Shown here: one piece after another, positions 1-13,221 of the stretch
How the letters are laid out: the number at the start of each line of letters is the position of its first letter
Position numbering within the stretch: the stretch's first letter is position 1
DNA from: Rhytidiadelphus loreus
Lineage: Eukaryota > Streptophyta > Bryopsida > Hypnales > Hylocomiaceae
DNA length: 64,000 nucleotides
Assembly (NCBI GenBank): GCA_947034895.1
Contig: OX344763.1
Location: 76,217,093-76,281,092 of the forward strand
Direction of reading: 5' to 3'
Program-made: the position numbers and the translations under genes
The notes under the pieces: model-generated
Database searches by the model: none
Told to the model about the DNA's origin: nothing
What the model saw: only the letters and a program-made list of their open reading frames with translations

Positions 1-240
1 ACATGTGCCATGCCTACCGGAATCCACGCTAGTGCACATAACCATTCACATTGCGACAGATGTTGCTTGAGCGAAGTCGGATCTGCCCCGCCAAAACTGC
101 CACGTCATTTTCCATGTGGAATTTAAATGTAATGCAATTACACATGGGTAATGACACATTGGACAGAAGACGTTCTTCTAAACATTCATAATATTCTTTC
201 AAACACAATGTACAAGGGCACAACGTGCCCTTTCTAACTT
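1..240. other. no supported gene
   Basis: Short cysteine-containing open stretches exist on the minus strand, but none matches the domain expected next to the neighbouring transposase (DUF4216 would be expected there). I see nothing I can support. Confidence 0.4.
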
Positions 241-359
241 GTTCTGAACGCGTTTCTCAACAAAATCCATATGATGGTTTCCTGTTTGCAGAAACCATTT
301 CTGCAAACGTGTTTTCAGCGTTCTAAAGGTGTTTTACTGAACAGGCTTTTCTTCTAGTA
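241..359. mobile_element. CACTA-type miniature element fragment at the end of the TNP2 copy
   Basis: A near-palindromic core (TTTGCAGAAA, 3 bases, TTTCTGCAAA, around 285-310) lies next to TTTTCTTCTAGTA at 347-359. That end is one base off the reverse complement of the terminus CACTAGAAGAAAA seen on the intact miniature element at 13025. The stop codon of the adjacent transposase ORF (354-356) falls inside this terminus, so the element appears to truncate that gene. I found no matching left terminus, so the boundaries are uncertain. Confidence 0.35.
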
Positions 360-3300
360 ATACGGTTCCATGTGCGCTATGTTGTCAAGAACAAATCCAT
401 GAATCAACTTCTGAAATTCTGTACTCATTGGCCAATCCTTCTTTACACCCTCCAGTATTTCATCATACATGGCTGGCTCCTCCTTATCGTCCCACGCTCG
501 CTTTGTTGTCGGTATATAAGTAGAGAGATACTCGTTCAAGAATCCAATAGACTCTTCCCTTAAATATGCTGCCGCCATACTTCCTTCTGTTTTTGCTTTA
601 TTTGTCACGAAGCCTTTCAAACCCTTCATGTACCGTTCGAATGGATACATCCAGCGTGTATGGACTGGTTCGCATATGAACATTTCCTCTACCAAGTGTA
701 TTGGTAGATGCATCATTATGACAAAAATTGATGGTGGCAGCTCCTTCTCCAACGAGCATATAGTTTCAGCCACGTCTTCCAACATCTGCTCTTTCTGCGA
801 AACATCAATCACCTTTGCACAAATTTTCCAAAATAGTTTGCTGATGCACATGACAGCTCCCACCACTTTCAGATCCCCGACATTTCTCAAACATAGGGGT
901 AGGACTTGCTCCATAAGAATATGGAAATCATGAGTTTTTAGTCCCCTGAGCTTACCATCGTGGATCCTCTTGCTTAAGGCTCCAACATAATTGGTTGGAA
1001 ACTTCAATTTCCTAAGTGTGCTCAAAAATTCTTCTCTCTCTTCCCTTGTCAATACATACAGGGCATCAAGCATAAAATATGTACAGCCATCCACATTCGG
1101 CTGCAGGTGCAAGTGAGGACGAATTTGGTGGATACACATATCTTCTCTAGATTGGGCGCCATCTGTTTCCCCCAAAAAAGTTTTTAGTAAATTCTTGCAG
1201 ACGTTCTTTTCAATGTGCATGGGATCTAGGATGTGGTGGATTGGGAGACTCTGTGCACACATTCAAGCCACTTCAGTGTCGGTCCACGAAGCTCACATAC
1301 TACACGGGACTTTAGCACTTGAAGATATTAATATTTTTCTTCTAGCTTGTACTTCCCTTCATAGTGATCAACTAATCAGTGCAAAAGAGAAATTGCGGAC
1401 TCATGAACCCACCCTCCTATTCTGTGCGACCAACCTCTGCAGACCAAGTTCTAAGACTACAAATCCAATTCAATTGTGACACGAAAAAATTATATTGAAC
1501 GTCATGTAGTGTGGACATATATACTTGTGGCAGACACTACTACAACATTTCATAAAAGAATGCTCGGCACATACAACTGATGACGTAAATTGTATACGCA
1601 CGTCAATAACTTACAGGCAATTCTACTTTGCTTAGAAAGACTATAGGACTTCCTAATAAATTACACTATTTCAATCAACATGACCTACCATGCTAGCTGA
1701 TCTCTCATTAACAAGAATCGAACATTAGCCTCATGGTTGGTTTTTGAAATACTTAACACGGCAATATTCACATCCCCGAAGGAAGTAGTTCAAACTTAGG
1801 TGCAAATTTCTAATCAAGACATTTCAAAGGACTATCATCTAGCAGTAGAAAACTTTGAAGCATGCGAATATGGCAATAGTGATGGACATTACTGTCAAAT
1901 ATGCAGTACCATGTACTGCGTTTTCCCCATGAGATGAAATGGAACCACACGTATTTTGGACTACGAAAGTCACGTACAGGCTTTCCCACCCCTCAAGAAC
2001 AAAAGAAAAAGAAGGTGTACTAACTCACCTGCCAGTATGGTAGTTCGAATAAGATGCTAATCCTCTTGACTCATGTTTTCTTCATGGGGTCATCTTTGGA
2101 GTTCGATCAGCCTCCACATTGTAGAAAAGCTTCTCTCTAGCCACCGCGCTAGACCACAGTCAAACCACATTGGCGGGGTGGTGGTCCATCATAGTTCACT
2201 TGTCCATTGAAGGTTGCTCGCGTACTTCACCATCTATGATTCTGCCTTAACCATCTTTGGTGACCAAAATAAACTGTCTTGTGCGCTTCAGTAGAGTGCT
2301 CCGCAAATGTGCTTTCACCACATACAGGGCAACCAACATAACCCTTTCCAATCTGCCCTGACAATAATGTGTAAGCTAGAAAGTCATGTATACTCCACAT
2401 AAGCATACCTCGCAATCTGAAGTTTCTAGTATGCCCAAGAGGTTTGGACATGTCCAATGCCGCTACTCCCTTCTACAGTTTCTTCAACTCCAATACCAAA
2501 AGCTGTAGAAAAACATCAATTGTCTCTTTTCGTTGGAGAATTTGGTTCTGGTATAATCATCGTCAAGCAAATGAAGAATTGTTTGGTGACTAAGTATGGT
2601 GGTAAATTATAGAACACCATCATCACTAGCCACACTGAATACTTGGAAGACTGGAAGCTGTGAGGATTAAGGCCATCCAGAGAGAGACCCATTCTAACAT
2701 TCCGGGCACTACGACTAAAGCTACGAAATTTATCATCTATGAACTTCCATTGCTTACTATCCATAATTGAACGCATCTTGTTGTCTTCTGAGTGATTTGT
2801 TGAGTGCCATCGCATATGTTTTGCTATCTCCGGGGATCGATACATCCTTCGCAATCTCTTTATCAAAGATAAATACCTGAAAACTTTGAGGGGAACTGAG
2901 TTGGATCCCTGAATGTATCGTGACTTTCCACATTTGGGGCATTCACTGAGATTGGCATTATCTTTCCAATATAGAGTCCTACCGCAATCATAACAGTGGA
3001 TGGCCTCATGTAATAATCCTAGTTTCCCAAGCATAGTCTTCATTTCATAGGAATTTTTGGGACACTCATTTTCGGAGGGAAGAACATCATGCTTTAGGAA
3101 AGTTAGGATCTCGTTTAAGCAATGATGACTGATGGAGAACAATGTGTACAGTGACATCAGAGTGATGCTAAACTGTAGCCTGCTCATTTGTGATCCTGGA
3201 AACAAAGGCAATGCGGACTCACAAAGAATTTCTTCGAGGATAGGGGTCGCATTTGGTTCCTCTTCCTCAGAAGAAAGATCATCAAAATCTAGTATGACGT

Positions 3301-3832
3301 CTTCATCTTCAGAATGGCCTCCGTGAATCTCCTCCACGCGGGCAAAACAATTTCCTGTTAGTTTTGTGAAATCCACATTCGTATTGGCAACGGCAGGTTC
3401 CCATTCCTCAAAGTCTTCGACGTCGTGGAACTGCTCTTTGTCGAGGACATGAGCACCCTCTGCTGCTAGGTCTTCATCCACTGAAGCCTGCACATTTGGA
3501 CAATTATCCTCGCCTTCATCACGATTGCGGGGATTCCTCTGCCACAAAGAAGTAAGAATTTATATATACCCAACCACGACAGGACTTTGACTTTAAAAAC
3601 CTAGCAAGTAGCCAAGATGCAAAGCAACTTACAAGTAGAGGCTGGACCAAGTGCTGGTCACGACCATGTCTTCGATGATGACGCTCGATAGTTCTTATAG
3701 ACTAAATCCTGAACCCATGGCAACGTTGACAACCACAAGGATAACGTGAAATGCCTTGACGAGCCACTAAAGTCCTCTCAATGTGGTATGTTTCCCACCA
3801 TCGTTCTGGCCTCATCTCTACCAGCTCCTATC
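354..3832 (-). pseudogene. En/Spm (CACTA) TNP2-type transposase, copy A, decayed
   Basis: The order on the minus strand is as follows. An N-terminal Cys-rich transposase-associated region (about 3830-3633, core YPCGCQRCHG) ends in a GTAAGT donor at 3632. An acidic linker and a C4-type patch (CYDCG...CPKCGKSRYI) follow in the 3541-2530 exon. Next comes the TNP2 core with NLPPYLVTK, then FLQLLVLELKKL and CPVCG. After a 2028-1251 intron (GTGAGT donor, GCACAG acceptor, joining ELPYWQ to SLPIHHILDPMHIEKN) comes a DUF4218-like exon (1250-354). TNP2 cuts and rejoins CACTA element ends in the nucleus. This copy looks dead. A TAG interrupts the Cys-rich region (3702-3704), a one-base insertion in an A run lies at 2527-2530, a TAG replaces an expected Trp at 2473-2475, and a TGA lies at 2227-2229. 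The DUF4216 portion was not found. Family assignment is firm; exon ends are by eye. Confidence 0.85.
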
Positions 3833-5705
3833 TTGAAGCACTTCTACTGTTTTTAGCAAAAAGCATGCCATCAGTACAATTATCAAGGTACTTGAACAAG
3901 TCATGGTGACATTCCAAGCATTGACTAGAACAAAGTCCATTATATTAACGAAGGTCTATTACAAAAAAGAGTTCCCTTCACATACCACAAGCTAGAAGGC
4001 ATTCTATTTACAATAGGAATGGTTTTTGCTTCTTCTATCTACAAACATAGAAAGTAGGCCTTTTGTATAACCGCATGGATTCCCTCTATTAGAGCTTCAA
4101 TTATTTTTTTCAATGCCTCCCTCTTCTTCCTATGGTCTTGCAAGAAGTATGGTCTTGCAGTTCCTGCTGGCTAATCGGTTGTAGTGCTACAGTCCAATTC
4201 TCCAAACAAGAAGAGAATGGATGGCGACCTACAAAAGTTGGCATATCGTTGCATTGAAGACAACCATCCTCTAAAATTCTCCTGGTTGTGGCTAAAATCT
4301 CCTCTGCCTGTACTAATAACCCTTGCAGAGAATTATCAAACTTCTCGCAGTACGTACACAAACGACAACACAAGGTTTAGGATCTTTTTTGAAGTTTCAA
4401 GGTCCCCAACTGTATTGAAAGTGGGTTTTGGTATTGGCGAGGTTGCCATACTCACAATAGGAATGAATTCCCCACAACCAAATGTTGGGATCATGTCAAA
4501 TGCATCCATCTATAGTGGATCCTAATGCAAAAGAAGGGGGCAAGGCTGTCAGAGTTGCACCTACGCAGGGCTCCAGAATTTCTCGTGGTGGATACTGAAG
4601 GTGATCTCTTTTGCTCCTAGGTCAGTGTTGCTTGATTGCTGAATTGAACTTTTGAATTTCCTGTACAAATTTTATAGAGTGGAGGAAGTCAGAATCGCCC
4701 AGACTTCCACCTATAGTAACATAGAAGAAATGAACGTAAATCATAGATGCTTTAGTGCTTACACTACTGCGTGCATTCATCTAAAATTCTACAAATGCGC
4801 AAAATTGGCAGATGATAAACAAAAAATGTGCGAGCTACTAATTTCACGTCAGAATTGGCGAGAAGGACTTTCGAGTGCGGAGTTCTTCAACTTTGAATGG
4901 ATCTTCTGTATAGCCAAAAAGACTCAACAATGTTAGGTATGTACATAGGACCCGCAAACGAAGGATGGCCAAGTCCATTGCATTGCGTTGACATTGTGTT
5001 GCAACATGTAACAGTGTCCACGAAATGAAGACAACTATGGGGCGGGGTCACCAAGCGATGCAAAGGAAATTGTGATACGGAACTGAACGAACTACGACCC
5101 TAAACCTTCCACCGTTTTTGAACATGAAGACTGGCTCGTATATCGACCTCTGAAAATGAAGACAACCCTTTCCAATACGTGAACCCTAAACCTAATTTGG
5201 AATAGGCTGAGGAATCTAGAAATCATAATTTTCTTCTCACAAGTTAGCATTGCAGACATACGTGAGGCATGTGGGCGGGGAGGTGGCTCATGAGTGGAGG
5301 TAGGCATTGCAGACGGCAAAACTACGGTGCGTTCTTCAATTGGCCCTTGGACCAGGCTTGCTCTACAAAGCGGGGTTCATGAACGCAAAATGCAACTTCT
5401 GTTAAGCAAATACAAAAGGTAACACTATCTTACACCTCTGTTGGACATGGTTGTTTAAGAGAAAATTACTTACAATGAGAATGCTTGTATTGCATGAAGT
5501 GCATGTGAAGGTCAAGATAAAATTGTCATAAGGAAGTAGAGGAAGTTAAGTATCAATATGCATACTTAACTTGTATTTGTTATGAGAAAGATGAATAAAA
5601 AGTTGATACAATTTGAAGTCATAGGAAGTTCCTCAAAATTTATTTTGTCCCCCGAGGTGACAATGACCTTTTAGGAGTTAAATGGTTTACGGAACAAAAA
5701 TCTCG
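3833..5705. other. intergenic, no supported gene
   Basis: Only short overlapping ORFs without recognisable motifs or consistent splice signals. I see nothing I can support. Confidence 0.4.
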
Positions 5706-6069
5706 TGTTCACCTAGGGGCCCCAAGTACTACATCTGGAGGTCCCAAGTGTGTCAACTAGGGCCCCAAGTGCTACAGTTGGAGCTCCCAAGGGTCTCAAT
5801 TGAGGCCCTAAGTGCTACACATAGGGGTCCCCAAGGTCTCTATTGGGGCCCTAAGTGCTACATTTGGAGGTTCCAAGTGTCTCAACTGGGGCCCCAAGGG
5901 TCTCAACTAGAGCGCCAAATGTTACAACTGGGGGGCCCAAAGGTCTCAATTGGGGCCCCAAGTGCTACACCTGGGGGCCTCAAGTGTCTCAACTGGGGCG
6001 CCAAGTGCTACAACTAGAGGTCCCAAAGGTCTCAACTGGGGCCCCAAGTGCTACACCTGGGGGTCCCCA
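5706..6069. repeat. GC-rich 22-bp minisatellite
   Basis: About 16 diverged units of roughly 22 bases, of the type GGGGCCCCAAGTGCTACAAC. Two variants (CAAGTGCTACA and CAAGGGTCTCAA) alternate to give a 44-base higher-order period. Because 22 is not a multiple of three and the unit lacks stops, all three plus frames stay open for long stretches. The resulting Gly/Pro/Val-rich peptides are probably not genes. Confidence 0.85.
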
Positions 6070-7267
6070 TTTTTCTCCAGGATCTACAAGTCTCTAGGAA
6101 GTGTGGATGTCACCACACCGGCCAAGGATAGTGTCACTAGAAGAAAAGCGCGTTCAAATGAACATGATTTTCCAATGTTTCTGTGTTAGACGGGAAATTT
6201 CACTTGTTTCAGGGTTTACAAAAGTAATGGTTGTAGAAAACTATGTTAGAACAAACACTATTGTTAAGGACATGTTCATAGTATGGTAGCTCACTTTGTA
6301 CGTTGCAGGATCATGTTAAATTTTACATCATTCTTGTTAGCGGAAACGCAAATGAACAAATAGGCCACGTAGGATTTTCAAAGATAGTTTTTTGTCTATG
6401 TGGATAGTAATAGGGTAGCTTGTTCTGTCTAGGGTGACATCGCACGAAAGGAAATGTGGTTGTACCATACATTGGCACGCTTTTCAAAATAGAGATGAGT
6501 GGACGAATATTGAACAGTTGGATGAAATAAGGTTGTTTAATACAAATAAAGGAACGACAAATGATATTTCATTGTGGGAAGTGTTGGCTGTAGTCTGTGT
6601 TGTACTACACAAACTTCTGTTCATTGTGACTATCATGTGTCATGTAGAATACAGTGCATGTGTTGGTCAGTGAATTTGCATGTTCTCGTCAACGTTAAAA
6701 TAGTAAGCGTCACGTTTAGGAACTTGTTGAGGTCGATTCGGACCTCAGAATCCTGTTTTTGTTCATGTTCTCCTAATGACAATGCATAGTGATTGACACA
6801 AGGTACTGAAAATCATGTTTTTTTTACTGTGGTGTTAGGTTTGCTTGTTTAGTGAAAAAGACCTTTTGGTAAGTAATTCTATACAAGTCAACATTTCTGT
6901 AGGTGCTTTCCAGACATTTTTGTCCATTGGAAGATCAGAACGCCATTGCTAAAAAAGTTGCTAAAAATGACTTGTTCCTGTAATACGATGAGGCATGTAC
7001 ACTACATAGGCCACAACTGCTTTCTTATGTTCTTAAATGACAAAATTTGAAGTTCATGTAACTATATACAATATGCTTTTTTGATGACCATATGCGTTTT
7101 TGTATTTTTCAATTGTAGCCAACATGCATGAAAGTCCATTTTCAACCTATTATATTCAATTCCCAAATGCCTACTCTAGATATTCCTACCACTTCACTGT
7201 ATGTAAAACACTATCAATACTGATTTTCACTTTTCATGGCCAACTGCTTTGTCATAGTTCAAATTAA
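6070..7267. other. intergenic with a CACTA terminus
   Basis: AT-rich sequence without a supported gene. The only element I recognise is a CACTA-like terminus at 6135 (listed separately). Confidence 0.4.
6135..6147 (+). mobile_element. solo CACTA terminal inverted repeat
   Basis: CACTAGAAGAAAA at 6135-6147 is identical to the left end of the miniature element at 13025. It lies outside and downstream of the minus-strand TNP2 copy B, in the right position to be one end of the element that carried that gene. I did not find its partner end with a matching 3-bp duplication. Confidence 0.45.
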
Positions 7268-10200
7268 TTAATGTGGTACTCGAAGACCTTCAAAATCAGA
7301 ATCTCTACTAGTGGATATGAATTCTATATCCGGTCTCGCAATTGTAGTATCCCCCCGTCGCCCTCTGACCTCTGTTCCACAAACAACCTTCTAGTCCGCT
7401 GTCTTGTTGTTTCTTCTCTCCAAATTGTCAGAAAAAAACACTTGTTGGCATTGACTGGGAAAAGCAAATGACTGTGGTCCCAATGGTAGTAGGTTGGAGA
7501 AGTTTGCTAATGTGAAGCCGTACTTGCCACAAATAACATTTGCATTTGGTGCATCCAATTTAGCTAGCACCCATGAACTCACTAGCACAACGTAGCAGTG
7601 ACTACGGTAATTGAGCTCTAGAATTTCTTGAATCCAACCTACATACTCATTGCTTTTCCAATGTTCATGTTCATTGGAAGAGCGTCTTGTACGGCGATTT
7701 AGAACCAAAGCAGTGATTCCGCTATCACAAGTGACTTTGTCTTCTTTAGCACTTTGTACGCGTAGGTGCATTCTATGAGCATACATGGCTCTATACGTTG
7801 TTGCCACTCTCTCTGGAAGCTTAGATGCCTCCATGACATAAACTGAAGGTTTTTGTGGTCCACTTGAAGCCTCTTGTACCTTCATTCTCAACCACTCAGC
7901 AAATTCTGGCAAATTCTGAAATCCTTCTGGATATTGCACATTAGAATGACGGCTAGCACGATGCCCATGTTGTCGCCTGTAAGTTAGCTGAAGTGCCACT
8001 CTCTCTTTGAAAGTAGTGTTGTATTGCATGTTCCACAATAGAGGAGACGTTACAATGTACGAAAATTTGTTAGGATCATTATAAATTGTAATTTATTTCC
8101 GTAAGAACAATGTTATCTTCCAATGTATTCACTAGTATGATCTACTTGAAGTATTCACTTCGACAATGACATATTGTGCACACGTTTCCAATACGTTGTG
8201 TACTATGACATTACAAACACTTTTTGCATTCCAGAAATTGAGAATAAAATTGTTAGAGTACTCCAAGAAATGGTAAGGTCGACAATTCCTTTGTTGAGTC
8301 ACACTTTCTATGTTCCTGAAAACAAACAAAGGACAGGGCGGAACTCACAGGCTCCAAGGCTCCAAATCCACATAATTGGAAAGCACGAAGTCATGTGCCC
8401 ATTCCAAAAAGTGATCAGACATTCGTCGTGGCCATCCACTTCCTTATACTACTTTGTCATTCATTCTTTGCTTCTCTTTATTGTCCCAAACACGATGGTT
8501 GGTTCCTTGGAAACGTTGCAAGTACTCGGTGCAATAACCTAGTGTTTCGGACATTGCATAGCCTTCTGCCATACTTGCTTCCGGTTGAGCATATGTTTTG
8601 ACGTAGTCTTTCAAAGTTTTCATGTACCTCTCCACTGGATACATCCACCAATAGTGGACTGGTCCACAAATATACAACTCTTCTACTAGATGAATCATGA
8701 GATGCGACATTATATCCATGAAGATAGGTGGAAATTCTTTTTCTAGCAAACATAACGCATCTGCTGCATCTATCATGTCAGCATCTCTGTTTGCAATAGT
8801 GATTTCTTTGGCGCACAATCTCTTAAATACTCAACTTACCTTCATCACAGCTTGTTGAACCTCCTCAGTAAGGACCGATCGCAATGCCAAAGGAAGTACC
8901 TAATAATGCAGAAGCACTTCAATCCAATGGAATACTTGTAATCTTACATGATTTCTTTTTGAAGCTTGATTTTCAGTTCTCCAATTACAACTTCATGCTT
9001 TCATTGACTCTCATGAATTGGAATAACACAAAAATTACAACAAACTATCAAATACTCATTCTTTGTTTGCTATTATCCTCTTTTTCTTTAAGTTCAGTAC
9101 TTCCACTAGCATATACATACCTTTTCCCAATCATCCTTTGAAACTAATGAATTCAAAGTAGAAATGTCACAAACATACTTGTTGCATGAGTATGTAAAAG
9201 TCATGGGACTTCACGTAACGCAACTTCTCCTCCTGTAGGTACTTGTGGATGGCACCAACATAATTTGTTGGAGTTCTTAGAGTCTTGATTATGTCCATCA
9301 CTGTTGTCTTCTCAGTTGAGTCTAGAATGTACGGAGCTTTCGGCATGTAGAAGTCATCCTTGTTGCTCATAGGCGGTTGTACCCATAAATGTGGTTTGAT
9401 GCTCATGGCCTGCATGTCTTGCCTACTCCCAATTGAATCCTTTCCTCCCCATAATGTTTTGGTAAAGTTCTTTTCACAATGCATAGGATCCAACAAATGT
9501 CGAATAAGAAGGTCCTACACCACAACAAGAAATTCTTTTCCATGTTTAGTATGTTGTCACTACGACTCCATTTCAAGCATTTCAAGAACAACCAACTTCT
9601 CAAAGAAGTGCTTACACAATTCAGTGAATTCTCATGTTCCACTTCAACATTGGAAATTGGTACTCATAAGTGACAGTGGTCACTACAAAATACATCACAC
9701 AATTGCTCTTGAATTAGTTCATTCAATTCGTACATTCATGTTCATTATACTAACATGTTGCTTAGTAGTTCTGCGAACGTGCCTACTTCCACAAGTATTG
9801 TATGTGCATTCCCTTCGTAATGCACACAATGCTGTTGAATCAAACGCGTCTAAATATTGTCACGTTCAGTTGTACCATATTCACCTTCTTCCATTGCTTT
9901 CCACATTGCTTACTTGCCTTCTTTAATATAATTTCCATTTTCTATAATACGGTTACTATTTTGAGCATTTCATACAATAGAGTGGACTACTGAAAGTAGG
10001 TAGCCATCCAACAATGTCATACATGCCATGCGTTACTGTACAACAATACTAGAAGGTTCTCATACACTTCTATTTTGACATGGCTTACAAACATGAACAC
10101 TACTTCCGTTATCATACGTTGGAAGATTGGAAACAAACTTATTTTTGTGCTTGTAATTGTTGTGTTCATGTTATTTTCAACGGCCTCCAAAATTCCCACT

Positions 10201-11835
10201 ATATTTCATGTTCTGAACTTACCGTCCAATACGGAAGCTTGTTCAATGCACTACAACGCTTGACTCCATGTTCATGTACAGGATCGTCATCACCCCCCTT
10301 CCTACCACCGTCTGCAATATATGCTTCTCGTTGTTGACCACAACGCTCAGTTTGTGCACCAGTCATCCTAGTTGGGGTTGTTCTGACTTTGACCTTCCCA
10401 TCAAAATGTAGGTTTCTACGATATGGATGCCTTCTACTAGTCCACCTACGGCTTCCAGTGTAGACCAACTTCCTCCCTTTTGTTGTCTTTTGCATATCTA
10501 CTTTGTTACCAGATGTAGATGATCTAGCATCTGTATGAGGCCCGCACACTGTACATGCTTTGTAGCCATGTGTGCACAATCCAAAGATGAGACCATATGC
10601 AAGGTAATCAGATATGGTCCACATTAGGATACCTCTTAATGTGCAATGCCTCGATCCAGGTGGGTTTGAAAAGTCTTGTGCAGGTATTCCTCTCCATAGC
10701 TGTAGGAATTCATCAATCAATGGTTCAATGAAAACATCTATGTTTTTATTAGTGGGTGAAGATTTCCCAGAAACAAGGATGCTCAACTGCATGAAAAAAA
10801 ATTTGGTCACCAAGTACGGTGGCAAATTGTAGATGAGTACCAACACTGGCCATGTGAGTGACTGGTTGTGTTGTGCGTGAACGGATTCACCCCATCCAAA
10901 GACATCCCAAAACGCAAATTCCTTGCCTCTTCCCCAAATGAAGGATCTATGTTGTTGTCCACATGCTTCCATGCAGGACTATCTGCAATAGACTTCATAA
11001 TAGCCTCATTAGTATTCAGATGCTTAGAATGAAATTGTAACATCTCCGCAATAGTTGGTGAACGGTACATTCGTTGTAGTCTTGGAATCAAGGGAAAATG
11101 TCGTATTACTCTTGCTGGAATAACATTAGAGCCCTCTATATATCTGGACTTCCCACATGCCACCTTTGGACACTCCTTCAAATGTTGTTTGTCACCACGA
11201 TATAGAACACATCCATTTGGACATGCGTGGATGACATCATAATGCAAACCCAATTTCTTGATCAACTTCTTTACTTCATAATGACTTCTAGATAAGACGT
11301 TTGTAGCAAGTAATAAAACAGTTGACAGATACTTCAAAAGCTCATCTACATAAGCGTTGCTTACACTGTGGATGACAGCCATGTTTATCAACACAATTGT
11401 TGTTGATATCACACTGACATTACTCCCTCTGTACACAGGGTGGGTTGCCTGCTCATATAGGTCATCCATTTCCCCCTCTAAGTCTGTTGTAACATTATCA
11501 TGGATTTCGTATTCTTCAGCATGAGAGGTACACTCCCTAATATCATCCCCTTCATCTAGAGCATCAAACAGTTGTTGTTGAATGTTGTGATGAGGATCCA
11601 TATGCTGAGCATATTCCATTTGCATTCGTTCATCATCAAAGACATTGGTGTTAGACAACGTCTCCCCTTCCGCATTTACCCATATCCCTTCCATTGGATA
11701 ACCCTGTGGAGGGTCGCCTCCCAACATCGACCGCATAAGGAACGGATCTCGCTTGTTTATACGTAGGTGGCCCTTTATTGTTCGTATGTCGTAACGATGT
11801 CCCCCATAGCATTTTGTACAAGGACATCGATATGC
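7268..11835 (-). pseudogene. En/Spm (CACTA) TNP2-type transposase, copy B, decayed
   Basis: This is the more complete of the two transposases. The order on minus is: a Cys/His transposase-associated domain (CPCTKCYGG then HLRINKRDPF, about 11820-11745); an acidic linker; the TNP2 zinc-binding patch and core (NLPPYLVTK, NIDVFIEPLIDEFLQLW); a GTAAGT donor at 10222; an exon 9514-9179 (LLIRHLLDPMHCEKN); a mini-exon near 8898; DUF4218 (about 8840-8352, HLMIHLVEELYICGPVH); and a DUF4216-like exon (about 8038-7268, GFTLANF...QQVFFSD). Defects: a one-base frameshift near 10860-10875, a TGA at 8831-8833, a TAA at 8444-8446 inside DUF4218, and a TAG at 7391-7393 where KVVC follows and Trp is expected. 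Each stop is one C-to-T or G-to-A step from a sense codon. In-frame open sequence stops just 5' of the Cys/His domain, so a further upstream exon is likely. Confidence 0.85.
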
Positions 11836-13024
11836 ATTACAATTCTATTCTCTAGCCATACGCAATTCTGTTTCCAAGATTAAATCCTCTATAGGAATAT
11901 GTAGGCCACGACCAGTTTGCATTGCCAATAATTTTGGCTTCAAGCTCAGCACACTAAACCGCTGAAGAATACGGCTTCTTCAATAATGTGTCCTCTTGAA
12001 ATGCACAAGTGCATATAAGTCAATCTAGAATGAGTTGCCCAACTCTGTACATGAACATTAAGGAAGTGCTTCTTTTAATAGAAAATGCACTTCAGAGGTT
12101 TGAAAGGCAAAGCTTTACGTTGTGCTTCATAGCCCACATACCAAGATTGCTTGGTTTCTTGTCTATTGCAGTACATACCCATGATTGCTGAATTGCATGA
12201 CCTTATCCTGCACAACAATAATGAGAAAGTGAATGCTCAGAGAAGTATTGACATGTACACATGAAACGTGTATATGGTACATCCTACACATTTGAAGGCA
12301 CACATTTATGCTTCACGCCTCTTCAACATGATTATTACATTTTCACTGCATGTCTAAAGGCAATGTCGTCTATCACGGTGCATGCATGTCCGCTTCAATG
12401 GCGACGCTCATGACAATTGTCTTTGCAGAAGAGCAAGATTCCTTGTAAGCCAAAGGCAATATTGCTTATCACTACGTCATGCACATTAGTATAGTGTTTT
12501 GTGGTTGCTGTGGACAACAAAACAACAACATGAACATCTCACATGTATCTCTTCCACTTTCTTACCATTACAATTATTGCAACCATACAAGGTGGCATGC
12601 AATAAGAACATGAACACTTACAAGTCTTATGTGCAATGCAGACAATACCTTTACTATGATTTCAAATTTGTTGTTGCTCTTCAACAACTTCGTGAGGCCT
12701 TCACTTCCAAGAACACGATGAACTTTATATGCTGTTCATGACCTTTGCTCCTTGATTTACAAATGGAAGTGCTATTATGTGCAGTACTAAACGTTATCGT
12801 TGGTCGAAGAAGTTGTGAAATGTCACTGCTTTCATTGTGCAAACAGAAAAGATGTTGCCCCACTAGATGTGCATAGGCCAAATTCGTTGTTCATGTTCAA
12901 CATCATAGTGCCATCTATTGGCAATACAAAAGCCATATTTGCGTACATGAAATGCAAGAGGTCAATTTTGGAATTACAATGACAACTGTATTTTTCCTTT
13001 TCAATAGTATGCAAGTACTACCAT
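11836..13024. other. intergenic, no supported gene
   Basis: Low-GC sequence with only short ORFs. The 5' exon of the TNP2 copy B gene may lie at its left edge, but I could not place it. Confidence 0.35.
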
Positions 13025-13221
13025 CACTAGAAGAAAACTGTATTAGAATCCCTGAAAACACGTCACATTGTTTTCGTTGAGTTCCCGGTTCAAAACGCAG
13101 TCAAAACGCAGAAAAATGGTTTTTTTGCGTTTTTTTGCGTTTTGACTGCGTTTTGAACCGGGAACTCAACGAAAACAAAGTGACGTGTTTTTAGGGATTC
13201 TAACACAATTTTCTTCTAGTG
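13025..13221. mobile_element. CACTA-type miniature inverted-repeat element (197 bp)
   Basis: The element begins CACTAGAAGAAAA and ends with the exact reverse complement TTTTCTTCTAGTG. The two halves form one nearly perfect long hairpin around a T-rich centre (ggtttttttgcg). It is flanked by a 3-bp direct repeat, CAT at 13022-13024 and 13222-13224, the target duplication length of CACTA elements. It has no coding capacity and would have been moved in trans by a TNP2-type transposase. The near-perfect arms suggest a young insertion. Confidence 0.92.

Noticed and set aside
354..1250. Antisense plus-strand ORFs over the DUF4218 exons (372-563, 628-933 and similar at 9360-9926)
   Set aside because: They are shadows of the minus-strand transposase, whose translation matches known TNP2 motifs.
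5682..6189. Overlapping Gly/Pro/Val-rich ORFs on plus
   Set aside because: They are translations of a 22-bp minisatellite in shifted frames, with no coding signature.
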